Assembly (NCBI RefSeq): GCF_030435805.1 | Contig: NC_081293.1 | Span: forward strand, 196,467,546-196,531,545 | Direction of reading: 5' to 3' | DNA from: Mustela lutreola | Taxonomy: Eukaryota; Chordata; Mammalia; Carnivora; Mustelidae | DNA: 64,000 nucleotides | In this document: in pieces, positions 12,267 through 25,365 of the stretch | Numbering within the stretch: the stretch's first letter is position 1 | Layout: the number at the start of each line of letters is the position of its first letter | Translations under genes and position numbers: made by a program | The notes under the pieces: model-generated | The model's database searches: none | What the model saw: the letters and a program-made list of their open reading frames with translations, nothing else | What the model was told of the DNA's origin: nothing

Positions 12267-12871
12267 GTACCGGGGGCCCAGGCCGTGCGGGTGGGAAAGG
12301 GGACTGAGGTGTGGGAGAAGAGCTGGCAGGGCAGTCATTAGAGTTTCTGTTCACGTTCTTTTATTCTGTTTTTTTATTTGAGAGCGAGATCACAGACCAG
12401 GGGGTGGGGGAGGCCGAGGGAGGAGTAGCAGGGAGCCTGATGCGGGACTCGACCCCAGGACTCTGGAATCATGACCTGAGCCCCCAGGTGCCCTAAGAGT
12501 TCGTACTTAGACTCAGGCACTCATTTACTGGGCGAGAAAAGACAAAGACGCAGAGCACCTGGTACTGTCCCCGCGGGGTGCCATACAGGGCGTCAGGGAC
12601 CGAGGGAAGACCAGGGTCCTCGGGCAACAGTTGAGGCTGAGCCATGGTGGTGGTTTCGGGCGCTGCAGACGGGGGGGCGGGGTGCAGCATCTCTTCTGGG
12701 TGAGGGAGCGTTGGGGCACAGGGCCATGAGACGCTGACCGGAGAGAGGGACAGTTGAAGTGGGCCGAGTGGCCGAGGCGGAGGCAGGAACAAGGAAGTTC
12801 TCCAGGGAGGATGTTGGGGGGGGGGGTCTCCGCAGCCAGGAGGTGACCTCTTCATGTGATGTGCTTTTCAG
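12267..12871 (+). other. Probable 3' UTR intron of ATP6V0E2
   Basis: A ccgcag/gtaccg donor follows the stop codon by about 20 nt, and a tgcttttcag acceptor ends at 12871. A 3' UTR intron this close to the stop would not be expected to trigger nonsense-mediated decay. It contains a decayed reverse CAN-SINE near 12371-12494. Splicing here is inferred from signals only. Confidence 0.5.
12371..12494 (-). mobile_element. Old CAN-SINE fragment, reverse
   Basis: The blocks tttatttgagagcgagatca, gactcgaccccaggactctg and atcatgacctgagcccccag correspond to the reversed SINE with internal losses. Confidence 0.7.
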
Positions 12872-14561
12872 GTGCCCCAGCTCCCTGGATGACTTTGGCT
12901 GTCCTGTCCCCGACGACCCCTTTGTCCCCACCCTCACAGCTGTATCTGGGTCCCTCCCTGGCTTCCTCCCCCAGGACCTGCCTGGTTCTAGCAGTTCCTG
13001 CCTTCTCCATCCGGTCTGGGCCTCGGGAAGCCCGGAGCTGAGTCAGGCTGGAACAGAAGATACCAGCCCTCAGACTCCCCCTGCTCCTCCCGAGGAGACC
13101 TTGGGCAGGAGCTGATGGGGGTGGGACTTGCCTTTTACCAGCGAGACAGCCTGTCCTGTGGAGAAGCGGTGTCCAGCCCGGGATGCGCCAAGCCCAGGTC
13201 GGGCTGGACCAGGGAGAAAGCCCCGGACGGGGAGTCTGCTGGTTCCCATCAGCTCTGCCATGGTCCTGTTGTGCGACCCCGGGTAGCATCTCTGCCTCCG
13301 GGGGCCTCCTTGTCTGTGACACGGAGAGACCCGATCGGGGTGTCACAAAGTCCTTTCCTGGAATTCTTTAATTTTCAGACACAGATAGATGTGAAATTTC
13401 TTAAAAAGTTGAAGTAACGGAAAAAACACTCACACGCAAAAAGCAGCATAGTGATTTGGATCAGAATTGAAACCAGTATGTTTAGGATTCTTTATCGTCC
13501 TAAAGTCACTAAAATGGGCTTGCTACAAAAGTTCTATCTCCTTAGAATATCCTCTCCCCCCTGTCTCCGTCCCTCCTCTGCGGGGAAGCTCCGTGCTGTC
13601 TGGAGCTGTCTGAGCCCGGCCCCAGGCCTGGAGTCCCTCACTGGATGGCAGGGGAGTGGGTCTCAGAGCCCCCTCCCGCCAGTGGCAGCAACTAGGTCGC
13701 CTGGAGTCAGAGAGGCTGAAGAGAAACAGGCGTGGGTGAGCTTTGGGTGCCCCTGTGGCCCTCTGGGCCCGTCCTGGCCCCGAGGCCTGCACCAGACCTG
13801 TCTGCCCCAGAGTGGCCTGGGCTCTGCGCTGGGAAGGGGAGGGTGGCGGAGCGCCAGCGGACGAGGTCTGGAAGGCAGAACGTGCAGGCACCAGACCAGA
13901 GGGAACCCAGGACCCCCACCTGTGCCCTCCTCCCAGGAAATTTGCAGCTGAGAACTCAGGCACCCCGCACCCCCCAGCCCTGCCGCATTGCCCCCCGGAG
14001 GAAGACGCCAATCTTGAATATTTATTGACTGTATTTATGTGATGCGCGTTCCGTTTAGTGGGCATTATCTTTGGAACAGTGGTCAGTTGCGATGCGTCTC
14101 ACATAAATTTCTTGGTTCTGGGCTTGGCCTGTTGCTCAGAACTCTGGCTCGGGCCTCCCTTTGAGATCCCGCCACGCCCCCTTTCAGACTCCCTTCCTGT
14201 CCTGACCTCTGCGGGCCTCCTGGAGTGGGGGATGTTGAATCTGATTGCGTCCAGTGGCTCGTGAAGGTGGCCAGGTCCTGGCTGAGGCCGAGTTTGCTGG
14301 CTGCCGTGCCCCTGTCCGCCCAGTTCCCACGTGCTCAGTGGGTAGATCGGGGGACATGGGGATGGAGGCTTGGAGCTGCAGGTCTGGATCGTGGACACTG
14401 AAAATGACATTCTCCTGCGACCTGGAGGAGAAGGTACGGCCATCCCGGCTTCTGCCCAGAATCTGTCCTGGCAGAAGGAAGACACAGCAATGTTCCAGCA
14501 GATCTCTGACCCCGACTCATCTGTACCCCAGATACAGAGCACGCAGCCACTGAGCCTGGGC

Positions 14562-14567
14562 AATAAA
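14562..14567 (+). terminator. ATP6V0E2 polyadenylation signal (AATAAA)
   Basis: AATAAA is followed by CA and GT-rich sequence. It lies about 1.7 kb after the inferred last acceptor at 12871 and is the likely transcript end. Confidence 0.7.
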
Positions 14568-17500
14568 GCAGGTCTCCAGATCTCCAGAGTGTGGCCTGCC
14601 TCATTCCTGAATACCTGAATGCACCCACCTGCCTGCTCCCGGGCAGTGACCAGCCACCTGCAGGGGGCTGGAACCCAATGAGCAGGAAGGACTGGCCCTC
14701 CAGGGCTGGGGAGTGCAGTTCACAGGCAGGGGGTGGGGGGCAGTGTAAGAGGTTTGGGGGTGGGGAGGCTTGGGGACAAATGAGGGACTAGACCATCAAG
14801 GGCCTGGACACTCTCTGAGGAGCTTGCATTGATCCAAAAGGCAGTGCAAAACCACGAAAGGGTTTTAAGGCAGGGGAGTGACATGACCCTATTTGATTTC
14901 TAGGATGATCTCTGTAGGGTGTTCCATGGACAGGAGCCTCTTAATAGGGTGCCTGTGGGAGGACGGAGGCAAAGGGCTGGTGGAAGGTCTGGTTAGAGCT
15001 GAAGGTAACCGGCCCGTGGGCTGTGGATGGCTCCGGGCTGGGGGCCCTGTGGGGAGCGATGGAGCAGGGGGTCTCTGGTCCTGGTAGCTGGCCAGGCTCC
15101 GTGAGGGGCCACAGAGGAGCAGGTTTCCGAGGGGAAATGGTGGCCTATGGTTCCCTTTGTCTCCGGGCAAGTCAGGTGCGCCCCGGGCATCCACACGGAG
15201 ATGTCCAGTGAGGTCCAGTCGCGTGGGAGGAGGTGCCGGTCTTCAGCATAAAATAATGTGGTCCCTGAGGCCACAGGGTGGAGTGAAGTGTGAGACAAGG
15301 CCGGGAAGGAGCCTTCAGGGACACCAGTGATAGGGGACAGGCAGGTAAAGATACAAGAGGTCCTCGGGGAGGCAGGAGCGGACCTGGGTGCCTGTAATTG
15401 TCACAGAGTTCCCAGAAGTGATTCAAGAGGAGGGAACGTCCCAGGCATCAGAAGGGCCCCTCCCAAGAAGTCAAGGGAGTGGGGAGAAAGACAACAGACA
15501 GTGGGACCCTTGGAAAGACATAGGGACATAAAGGGAATGATACAAGGAGGGGACCTTCTTGGGTCGCCTTTCCTGGGTCCCTGCGGGTCAGGCCCTGGCC
15601 CTGGGGACAACTTGTGAGGCTGCGTGGCATCTCCCCCCTGCTGCTGTAACTGAAGCTAGGGACCCCTGGGACCCCTGCTGTCCCTGCAACTCCCCCTTTA
15701 GGGCCTCAGGTCTGGGATGCTGAAGATCACTGGCCCCAAGGCCCCGGGTTGGGGGTTGGGGGTGGCGACATGTGGTTGCTTTCCCCACTCGCTTGCCCTT
15801 CCCTGGCTTCCCAGTGTTGCTGGGATGGAATGCTGCAGCTCCTCCCAGACCCTCCTGGGAGGTGCATCTGTCCCCCTGTTCAGGTGGAGTCCTGGGGAGC
15901 ATCCCCTGCTCTCTAGGCCACCTCTGAGCAGCTCGAGTCTGGCAGCTCCTTCCCCAACTCAGTGACTTTCCCACTGATTCCTTCCTTTCTGCCTGCACAG
16001 CTGTTCGGGGGCAGAGGAGAGCAGCCCAGACCGTGGGTGTGTGACTCCCTCCTGGGATCTGGGGCTCCCCCCACTGCTTGGTGAGGACTGCATGCCTTTC
16101 AATGCCTCCAGCCCCACACCCACGGCAGAAACTGCAAGGTGAGCAGGAATTGTCCAACATAAACACAGCCAGACATCAGTTAAAGCCGTGAAGGCAGGTT
16201 TTATTCTGTAACTGCTGACAGCAGGGAGATCCGAGCTCAGTTCCATCTGTGCTGAGGTGAGGGGCAGTTAAAGGGAGAACGGGGGAGGGGGGGGGTAAAG
16301 CGGGGGCTCAGGTAGAGTCCGGAAAGTGGGAAATCACAAAGGGTTGGTCAGTGGAAGGGCCACAAGGTCAGCTGTGTCTCCCATAGCCACTGGACTGAGG
16401 CCCGATCCTTCCTGATTTCATTTTGGAGGAAAGGACATCCCTGGATTGCAGGAGATCCATACAGCCATGCCTCATGGGGACAGAGGAAGGATTCAGAATT
16501 GAAAGTGTTTTTTTAAGTAAATGCTCTAAGAAAGGGCAGTAGGTCAGATATCTGAGGTCGGGTACTGGCTAGAACGGACAGTAAATTCTTCTGACAGCCC
16601 AGAGCTTTTTCAAACAAGAGCCCAGAGAGGCTCGGCTGTGCCAGGGAATCCAGCCTTGGGCTGCCTAGAGCCATGCCAGGCTGGCTGAGTCTGGGCATGG
16701 GGTCTGGACTGAAGCATGTGTGCCGAGATCCCGTCTTTCACGGTCAGTTTCAAGCACCCACCACCTGCCACCTAAACGGCACGTCGATTAGTGTCAGCCT
16801 CAGACAGAGACGCTTGGAGAACTCAGTCGAAGCATAAGAACCCTACGGATGGGTGGGGGCAGAGAGTAGGATAACCCGGCACCATACTTCGTGGCAGAGT
16901 GGGTTGGGAAGCAGCTTCAGCGCTGGGACGGGACAAGCCAGGAGAGAAGACCCAAGGTGGCCAGGGTAAGCGAAGCTGCACGCACAGAGGGTGGCCGCCA
17001 GGGGGCAGTGCTCCAGCGAGGGATCGACACTTCCAGAGACGTTCGTACCACCACGGGCAGTGCCTCCAGAGGTTGTGGCCTTAGAACGGGGCTGTTAGTG
17101 GATGGGCAGGGACAATTCCCCAGAGGAGATCACAGCCTGGGTGAAATGTCCTTCAAGAGTATGTGAGCGTGACCACAGCCCATGTTTACTGAGCAGTTGC
17201 TTCGTGCCAGGCACTGCTTGGGAAAACCAAAGGGCAAGGCGCTAAGGACACTTGTCAGCTTGATGCTGCTCTGATGCCAGCCTGCCAAGCCATCTCCCAG
17301 CTCAGCATCCCTGAGAGATCAGGCATATTCCAGGCTGTAGAAGGGATGCCTCTCAGCCCAGATTCAGAACAGGGAAGAGGAGGTACAGACGGAAGTGTAC
17401 CTTTACCACAGGCCACAGAGTCACACCTCCTTGATGAAGACCCTCACATGATCCCCTTGGTGAGTTTTAGTTGCTTGGAATGGAATCAGGATAGTTGGTA

Positions 17501-18027
17501 GCAATGGGAGTGTGAGGAGCAGAAGTGAAAGCCAGTGGGAGGGCTTATAAGTTCCATATCTGTGTGCTGGGAAATGACCTTTGTTTATAAACCTTGGGGT
17601 TTCCCAGAACAAAGTCATCTGGCAGCCACCAGAGTTTTGCTTCACATGTAATAGCAGAAAAGTGAGGGCAGATGGCCAAAGTCCAGCCTAACTCCGACCA
17701 CGTTCTATTCATGAACCTACCATCGAATGCTAGGATCCAGCCAGGCAGCGTACTGCAGAGTCTCTGGGGATGCAGTGAGGGTCCCAGACTTGACATATGC
17801 ACTCCGGGTGCTTCTTAGGCAGGCCTACAGAGGTCTGGGGGCCAGAGTTTTTGAATCAGGTTGGAAGACGATCCACATAAGAGCATTATCTGATATGCTG
17901 GAAAATGCAGATTCCTGGGTCCCATCCCAAAGCCTGCTGGATTAGAATGTCACAGAGGAGACGGGATTTTGCGTTTTAAACAAGCCTCCCAAGGGTTCTT
18001 GTGCTAGCTGAAACCCTCTAGGACAGG

Positions 18028-18245
18028 GTTTCCTGACCTCGGCCCTCTCCATAGTTCGGGCTGGATAACTGTTTGTTGGGGCAAGGGCTACTACCCTGAG
18101 TTGAGGATGTTTAGCAGTACCCCAGACCTCTACCCACCAGATTCCAGAAGACCCCTGTTCCCAGCTTCTGGTTGACAACCATCTATGTCTCTAGCCTTTT
18201 TGAAATGGGGGCAAAGTCCTCCCCACTGCTGTATTGAGAACAAGT
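18028..18245 (+). mobile_element. MER5A-like hAT-Charlie relic
   Basis: gggtttcctgacctcggccc, gggctggataactgtttgtt and gaggatgtttagcagtaccc are the diagnostic MER5A blocks. This is an ancient nonautonomous DNA transposon. Confidence 0.75.
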
Positions 18246-18282
18246 ACTCTAGAATCTCAACCACTCAGGGAATTGAAACATT

Positions 18283-18459
18283 TTTTTAAAGATTTTTATT
18301 TATTTATTTGACAGACAGAAATCTCAGGCAGAGAGGCAGGCAGGGGGCAGGAGCAGGCTCCCCAGTGAGCAGAGAGAAGGAGGTAGGGCTGGATCCCAGC
18401 ACCCTGGGATCATGACCTGAGCCAAAGGTAGAGTCACCTTTGAGTCACCCAGGTGCCCC
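18283..18459 (-). mobile_element. CAN-SINE, reverse, with target-site duplication
   Basis: Reversed tail (tttttaaagatttttattta) and head (gagtcacccaggtgcccc). Flanks GGAATTGAAACATTTT and GGAATTGATACATTTT form the duplication, with one mismatch. Confidence 0.92.
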
Positions 18460-19726
18460 GGAATTGATACATTTTAATCAGTTTAGCAACCCAGAGCTCT
18501 TGCAGAATGGGATTGGAAAGCTTGAGTGCAGCTGGTATCCTGAGCCCTTCCCAGCAGGACCTGGAGCTCCTAACCTGGAGACCACAGCCTGGGGAGAAGG
18601 ACGCACTCAAACTTTAGGGGATTCTTGGGGATCTGAGCAGACCCTAATTCCAGTGCTGTGCAGTACAGCAATAAGCTGGTGGCTCATCAGAGGCCAAGTG
18701 AGTGGGGGAGCTCTCTGTTGCACTGAGCCCAGCAAAACCTTGAGCTCACCCTGCCAGGATCTTCCCTGAAAATCATAGGTGGGATTTTTGGAACGGATGT
18801 TACCAGAAACTCACGGGAACTACCGCCTTAACTCCTTAACCTCAGAATTAAGTACTGTGACAGCAACAAGGCTCTTCCCTTCATCTGAAAAGAGGTCAGT
18901 CTTTCCGGTCAAGGTCAGCCCTGAAAAAGACGTGGGAGACCCTGAGGTGGTAAATCTCTGTACCAGGCCTTCTGTGGCTCACACAGCAGACACATTGGGC
19001 CTGGAAAGATAAATGCAGATGCTGTGGTCTTGACCAGGAGCAACAGCTGTGTCCTGGGTCTGTAGGATTTGATTCAGCACGCATTCTTGTCTTTATTTTT
19101 TCTGCCCAGCCTCCCAGAAGCCCTCCACCTTGCCTGAGCGGCTCAGCTCAGCGTCAAGGTTGAGAATGCACAATCAAGACCTGGGGTGCCTGGGTTCAAA
19201 TTCCCATTCCACTGGCGGTTAACTGAGTGCAAGTTTATCTTCAGGACGTTTAGTTTTATTGCTCAGATGGTATAGTAAAAATATAGGGCCTGCCTCATCG
19301 AGATTGTGAATATGGGCCAAGAGAATGGATCAAAAAGTGACTGGTTCACCAGTAAGTGGGAGCCATAAATCACGTTATTTTATATACGTTAGTTCCATGC
19401 CGCTCTTTACTCTGCCAGGATCTCAGCTGCCTTTGCCTGTTTTATTCCCATCACGGACACTATGCCAATCCACTTTGTGGAAACGGAAGTGACAGCACTG
19501 TGAGCCCTCTGATATCTAAGATAGGACCCAGGAACTGAGGGCCATGAAACCTGGGGCCTGTTTCTGTTATCTTTCTGTTTCCTGTCAAATGTTCATGACG
19601 TTACATGCAGTCTCATGTATGCAGTATCACGTACTGCATGAAATTACACATGCAGTATCAATGAAAACACCAAAGATCTGGGGGGAGGTTACTAGAATAC
19701 ACGTGCTTATTCTAAAGTTCTCAGGA

Positions 19727-19903
19727 GGGGCGTCTGGGTAGTTCAGTCATAACCCCAGGGTCCTGGGATCCAGCCCTGCATCCAGCTCCCTGCTCAGTGG
19801 GGAGCCTGCTTCTCCCTCTCCCACTCCCCCTGCTTGTGTTTGCTCTCTGGCTGTGTCTCTCTCTGTCAAATAAATAAAACCTAAAAAAAAAAAAAAAAAG
19901 AAA
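19727..19903 (+). mobile_element. CAN-SINE, forward, with target-site duplication
   Basis: ggggcgtctgggtagttcag head and a long A tail. The 13-bp repeat AAAGTTCTCAGGA at 19714-19726 recurs at 19904-19916. Confidence 0.92.
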
Positions 19904-20579
19904 AAAGTTCTCAGGAAAATATAAACATGGCAAGAAATAATCGGGAAATTACTGGGGGAAAAAAAAAAACAAACCCACAGTATTAAGGATACTCCCAGAT
20001 ATTTAAAAGTATGATATAGTCATGATTTGCAGAAACACAGAAATGAAAGCAATGCAGAGAGACATCTCTGAGGCACGGAAAGAATCAAGAAAGATTAAAA
20101 ATGATTCAATAAAGTATAAAGATGAGTACTCTCGTTGCAGAGGTCCTGATTTTAGCCCAACCTGGAGGACTGGCCCAGCCTGGACTTGACTTGCTTGGGG
20201 CCAGATGAGGGGCACTGGGAGGAGGGGGCAAAAACCGAGACCACCCCGGGGAAGATGGATAGGTAGGACTGCCCAAGGCCCGATAGTGACCCTGGCCTTC
20301 GTCCTATCCGTCCGGCTCTAGAGGTGGAAAGAAGCTCAAGGGAGTCTGCGGAGAAGACGTGGGCATTTTGGTCGGGGGAAGGGTCCGCCTCTGCTCAGCC
20401 CAGGGAATGCGGCCTCTGTGCCCCTTAACAATTCAGTTTGGGGAGGTGGTGGAGAGCGCCCCAGGGCACATGGGGACGCACGTCCCCTGCGCCGTGGGCG
20501 AGGCCTTCGCGACATCAGCAAGCAGCGGGAAACTGCCGCGGAGACACCCTGGTAGGGCTTCGCCTAAGGCCGGGTGAGC

Positions 20580-21560
20580 CTTCCAGGCTGCGGCAGGACC
20601 ATTACGGTGGTTGCGGGCCCTTCCGTCTGTGCGCGCGCACCAGTCGCGGATCGCCCTCGGACAGAGTCCCAGGGCGCAGGGAGCCCGGGTCGGAGAGGAC
20701 CTTGGCGATCGGTTAGTGGGGGAAGACTAACACCGCTAAGTCAGCGCCATCAGATTAGCACCGAGGCGTCCCAGCCCCTGTGATAAGACCGCGCGACTTG
20801 CAGCCGTACAGCCCGCGCGAGCCCATCGCTTCCGGCCGCGGCCGCCGCGCCTGCGCACTGGGGGCTGCCCCGCCCCCTCCCCCGGCCGGAGGAGCGTACC
20901 ATCCGCAGGCGGGGGTGGGTGCAGTCGCTCCCGGAAGTAGCTCTTGCGCGTCCCGGAACACGAGCCCCTTCCCCCGGCTCCGCGGGGCCTTTGGCGCCTT
21001 CCCGAGGCTCCCGCGGTGGCTCTCGGGGGCCGGCCGAGCGGCGGCGGGTCACTGCCGGCCGTGGTGGGGCGGTCGGCTGCGGCGGGAGCCGCACCTTGCT
21101 TCGCGTGCCTGGTCTCAGGGGGCCTAGGTAAGCCGGGGAGGGCGCGTTTCGGTGCCACTTCACGGACCGGGGCGCCGAGGCTCGGGGGACCGGGGCGCCC
21201 AGGCCTGCCCTGCCCCGCCCCGCGCCTGGAACGGCCCGGCTGTGTCTCTCCCAGGCCAGCCGCCTGCCAGTGCCCAGTGCCCTGCGCCTAAAACACGCCC
21301 GGCGAGGCAGCCCGTACTGGCCAGTGGTTCGTGTCCAGCACGCGCTGTGCCCAGGACAGCCGCGGAACACTCGGTTACGTGTTTGGGCTCCCCTAACAAG
21401 CCTGGGAGGTGGGTGCTCTTGTCCCTGTGGTGTGGCTGGAAAAGCCGAGGCGCGCTGGTGCCGGCTCCGAGCGGTTGGGTGGCAGCCAGGATGTCAGCCC
21501 ACGCACACCGGCCGCCGACCGCGTGCTCTCGCTCCGTTATGAAGCAGCCTCACGGAAAAG
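20580..21560. promoter_or_regulatory. CpG island: LRRC61 promoter and non-coding first exon
   Basis: A strongly GC/CpG-rich block contains an NRF1-like tract (gcgcctgcgcactggg) near 20848 and ETS-like CCGGAAGT sites. A strong splice donor, CTAG/GTAAGCC, has its exon end at 21127. The position upstream of ZBED6CL and LRRC61 matches the human LRRC61 first exon, so the transcript probably runs from here to the coding exon at 33443. Confidence 0.65.
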
Positions 21561-24500
21561 AGCGAAGGGCTCTCCTGGCGTATGGTTTAAGACGGGCCTC
21601 ACGTTATGTCACTTTTGCATAATGTGAAGTCCAGTGATGCACCCTTACTACTAAAGACAGGTCACATAGGGTTTGCATGTGAGTCAGACCCCAAAAATAC
21701 ATAGTGGTTTTCTCTACTCTTTTCCTTCCACATGTGCCTGGCCTCCCATTCTTCTCACCACTTTTCCTCTCGGCACAGTTGAGCCGGTGAGGGCGTGAGA
21801 AGCCGGGACTGGAGGGCCCAGCAAGCCCTTTGCAATGTGGGGTCTGGGATGGGTGGACAGTGGAGGAGCTGAGACAGGAGGGGGCCTGCGGGTTCGGCTG
21901 GGTGGTGGGATGCGCTGGGTGGGCAGAGCTCCCCTCAAGGCTCTGGGGGGAGGCAGGCACCAGAGCAATAGAGAAGTGACTCCTTTCCATGTGGGCGTGC
22001 ACCTGGGAAGAGGGATGCTAAGAGTGCTAGTCCGTGCAGCCAGCACACTTGGAAGTGCTGTGGCACCTCCGCTCTCGGGCTCAGCCAGCACGTTGCTGCC
22101 TCCGGACATGGATGGCTTCCCCTTGGAAATCTGTAGGCTCCAGAGCAGGGACTGCCGCACCTCTCCCCCAGCCCACACTCGAGGGCTTTCCTGGTGCTAC
22201 AGCCTGCCTGCCTTCTTTGCTCTCCGAAAAACTTGATTCTTTCTTGTCTCCAAAGATAAACCCGCTCACCGCCCGTGCCCTACATCCCTGACCTTTATCT
22301 GGCACATGTACGTGCAAAGGCTTGTTCCAGAAGAACCTCACGTTGGTATATTCAAAAGTAAATTGCGTTAGTAAATGGATCACGAGAGAGTCCCTCTCTG
22401 TCCCCTGGTTCTCCTTCACCTCGGAACTCACGCATAGTCTGCCTCCGGACCAGCTCTCCAGACTGTCCCTGCTGCCCGCCATCCTGCTGCTGTCACCTGC
22501 TCCCGTCCTCCCTCCCTGCCTCTTAGGACCCCGCGGCAGCACTCCCGTGGCTGCCTGCTGGGTACCCCGGGGTGGGGGGTGTCTCCGTCTTGTAGTTGTC
22601 CTCGGATGTGCATTTGTCTTCTATGGTGAGAAATTTCACCAGGAACTTCTTACTGATAAACTACTGGGGTTTGGGAATGATTTTCTTATCAAATTTTACA
22701 TCTTAGGTTCACGTGGAGGCTCCCCACGGCACCTGCCTCATAGTTCTCATCCTGTGCGCCTCCGTGGAAGGGAGAGAGGGGCAGTAGGACTGTTGCTGCC
22801 GGTGACTGCACGAGACCCCACCTCTACCCAGGGGGTCCATCCGGAGTTGGGGCTCCTGGAACGTCACCTTGGGTAAGTGGTCCCTCACAAGACAGAATCT
22901 GAAGTCCAGTGTCGTAGATTCGGTTTATCTGTAGGTCAGCCCGAGGCCCGGCCTCCGTGGCACCGCACACCGCTTGCCTTGCTCTGGCGCCATGGGCCCA
23001 CTTCAAGTTGTTGTTTTGTCCTGAGCGCCAGTGGGGCGCTTCCTCTCCTGTACTTGTGTCTCTAGGGCACAGTGTTGGCTGTGGGTGGGCCTCCGATGAA
23101 TTCTTGTTCAACAGTCAAGTGAATCAGGAGTATAAACAGGTGTGCTGATGGGACAAGGCTAATTGGAGAACAGAACGGGATTGGCGTGGCCCCAGCTGCA
23201 GCCCCAACACACAGGTTTGTCCCTTTCCTTGGCCGTCGACAGTGAGGCGGGTCTGGCGCTGGCCTGGTTTCCCCAGCCTGCTCTGCGTTCTCCGTCGGGA
23301 TGCTGCTTACACAGGGTTTCTGGAGGCCTGCGGCCAGCTCTGCTCTTCCGCTCTGCCACAGACCATCACACTCCCCCTCTGGCTTTCCAATTCTTTTGTC
23401 CTAAAATCAGAGCAGAGGTCAGCCCACTCCAGTTCTGACATCTCAGGGCATGTGTGGGGCTGGGATGGTGTCTGCCGCTTCAGTAGAGATCTTGTCCGGC
23501 CCCTCCACAGTGCCCCATGGCGGTCAGACGTCTGGTGTGGCGCCTGAGTTCCTGGGCACTGGGCCCGAGGTAATGCCTCTGGTCCTTCGGAGACGGGAGC
23601 TCAGCATGAGCCTCCCGTTGCCCACCCTCCTCCACGGGCAGAATCTTCCTGGCGCTGCTTCAGTGGGCTTGTTGCCTACGAAGGCAGGCCTGCCCTCCCT
23701 GGTGATTCTTCTCAATGTTTAACATCACTCAGTGCCAGAACGTACTGGTTCTAAATTTTCTGGTTGAGTCTGTATGTCATTCTGGTGTGAAGAGACAAGA
23801 CCCACTTGCTTTCCGACGTGAGTGGCGGGGCTGTTAGGTTACCTTCCGTGGAGTCTCCCTTTGTCCAGAGAAAGGCGTTCTAGCACTAGGCCTTTCCTTT
23901 CCGTTCCTTCCCTTTCCACGTACTTCTCTCCTGACTTCTTCGTGTCCCTTTCCTGTCGGGCCAGAACCTGCATGTGACCTAAACTCGAGGAGAACGAGCA
24001 AGGGAAAGGAGTTGAGGATTATGCCTCGGCTTGGGGTGGGAGCATCTGGGCGAACAGCTGTCCCGTTGACACGACTGTGGTGACCGCAGGAAGAGCAGGT
24101 GGGAGAGGGGAAGCTGAAGAGAAGGCTCTGAGTCAGACACAGGCTCATGTCAGGGTGCGAACGTAGCCCCAGTCTGGGAGGGTGTGCAGGATGAGAAATG
24201 GGGCAGGGAGCCTGGGCAACAGCAGGAAGGAACAGGCGGGAGAAAGAGGGACCAGCCCAGAGCCTGCAAAGAATTTGCAGGTGAGAGGAAAACCAAGGAC
24301 ATGAGGTGTCCCAGGGCCACAGAGAGATGGGGTTCCAAACAGAAGACGTGGCCCAGCACCCTAGTGCGGGCAGGGGAGTCCATTGGAGGAGCCTGGTGGC
24401 CTTGTCAGGGCAGCGTCAGGGAGCGGCGAAGGCCAGAGCCAGAAGAGCAGGCCTTCGAGGGTCATGGGAGGTGAGGAAGTATGAGCAGCCCTGCAGGAGC

Positions 24501-25327
24501 CTCTCTGGGATGGGGAGAGGGGCGTGACAGGACCCCTGGGGACGTGAATCGCTGGCATTAGGGGCTGTCCTGTTCTGTGCTCCTGTCCCGTGTTTCCTGG
24601 TGCAGACTTCTAGAAAAAGAATTTCAAAAGATCTAGCGAGGCCACTGGCTGCGTCACTGCCTAGTATCTAGCATCATGACCTGTTTCTGCTGCCCTGCTG
24701 GGTGACAGGTACAGCCCAGGGGCACGGGACTCAAGAGACCTAAGCTCTACTCCCTCGGCCTGAGCTTACAGCATCCGGCACCTGCTCCTCTTCCAGGGAA
24801 ACCTGCCCCACATCTTGGCAAGGTCAGTCCCCTCCTTGGGGTCTCACAGCCGCAAGTGGGCTCCTTCACACTGCTTGGCAGCTTGAGCTTTCCATGATGT
24901 GAGCTCGGCTCTTCATGTCTGTCTTGCCAGACAGCCTGGAGGCCACGCGCACACAGGGGCTTTGCTTGTCTTCTGGTGTATCCGCAACAAAAGAAACCAG
25001 CCGAGTGTGCCAGGTTCTCCATAAACACAGAAAGGAAAGAGAGAAATCTCAGTTAGCGGGGCCCACGTAGACGTTGAGCCCGCTGAGGTCCAGAGAGCTG
25101 TGGGGATTTCTGTCCGAGCTGCTCTGCCTGGTCTGCAGGAGCGAGTGCCAGCCTTCATTCACCAAGGGTGTTAGGGCTGGAGAGTTTTGTCCGCGGACTG
25201 GTTTCCCGGATCTCCCTACGCCTGCATCCTCTGCTCGCCCCTCTCCCCGCCAGCCTTGCCTTCCCCCTCATGGTCCCCAACGCCAAGCAGGGCAGCTGAG
25301 AGCCATTGTCTTCATCTTGCTTTGCAG
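21128..25327 (+). other. LRRC61 intron 1 upstream of ZBED6CL
   Basis: No coding feature was recognised. A good donor (TTGG/GTAAGT) lies at about 22873, and a pyrimidine-rich acceptor (ttcatcttgctttgcag) ends at 25327. They could belong to 5' exons of ZBED6CL. Long frames here lack codon or family signal. Confidence 0.5.
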
Positions 25328-25365
25328 CCTGGGCCCATCTCCTCATTTCCCGCAAGTTCCCAAGC

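Larger units (their letters stand above)
14590..20580. other. Intergenic region between ATP6V0E2 and LRRC61
   Basis: I recognise no gene here. In human, ACTR3C occupies this interval on the opposite strand, but no actin-related reading frame is visible. It contains two CAN-SINEs, a MER5A copy and old unclassified repeats near 14740-14900 and 17740-18000. Confidence 0.6.

Noticed and set aside
25306-25365. Upstream ATG extending ZBED6CL to 1101 aa
   Set aside because: The segment runs through a pyrimidine tract and tttgcag acceptor, so it is probably intronic; the ATG at 25366 was preferred.
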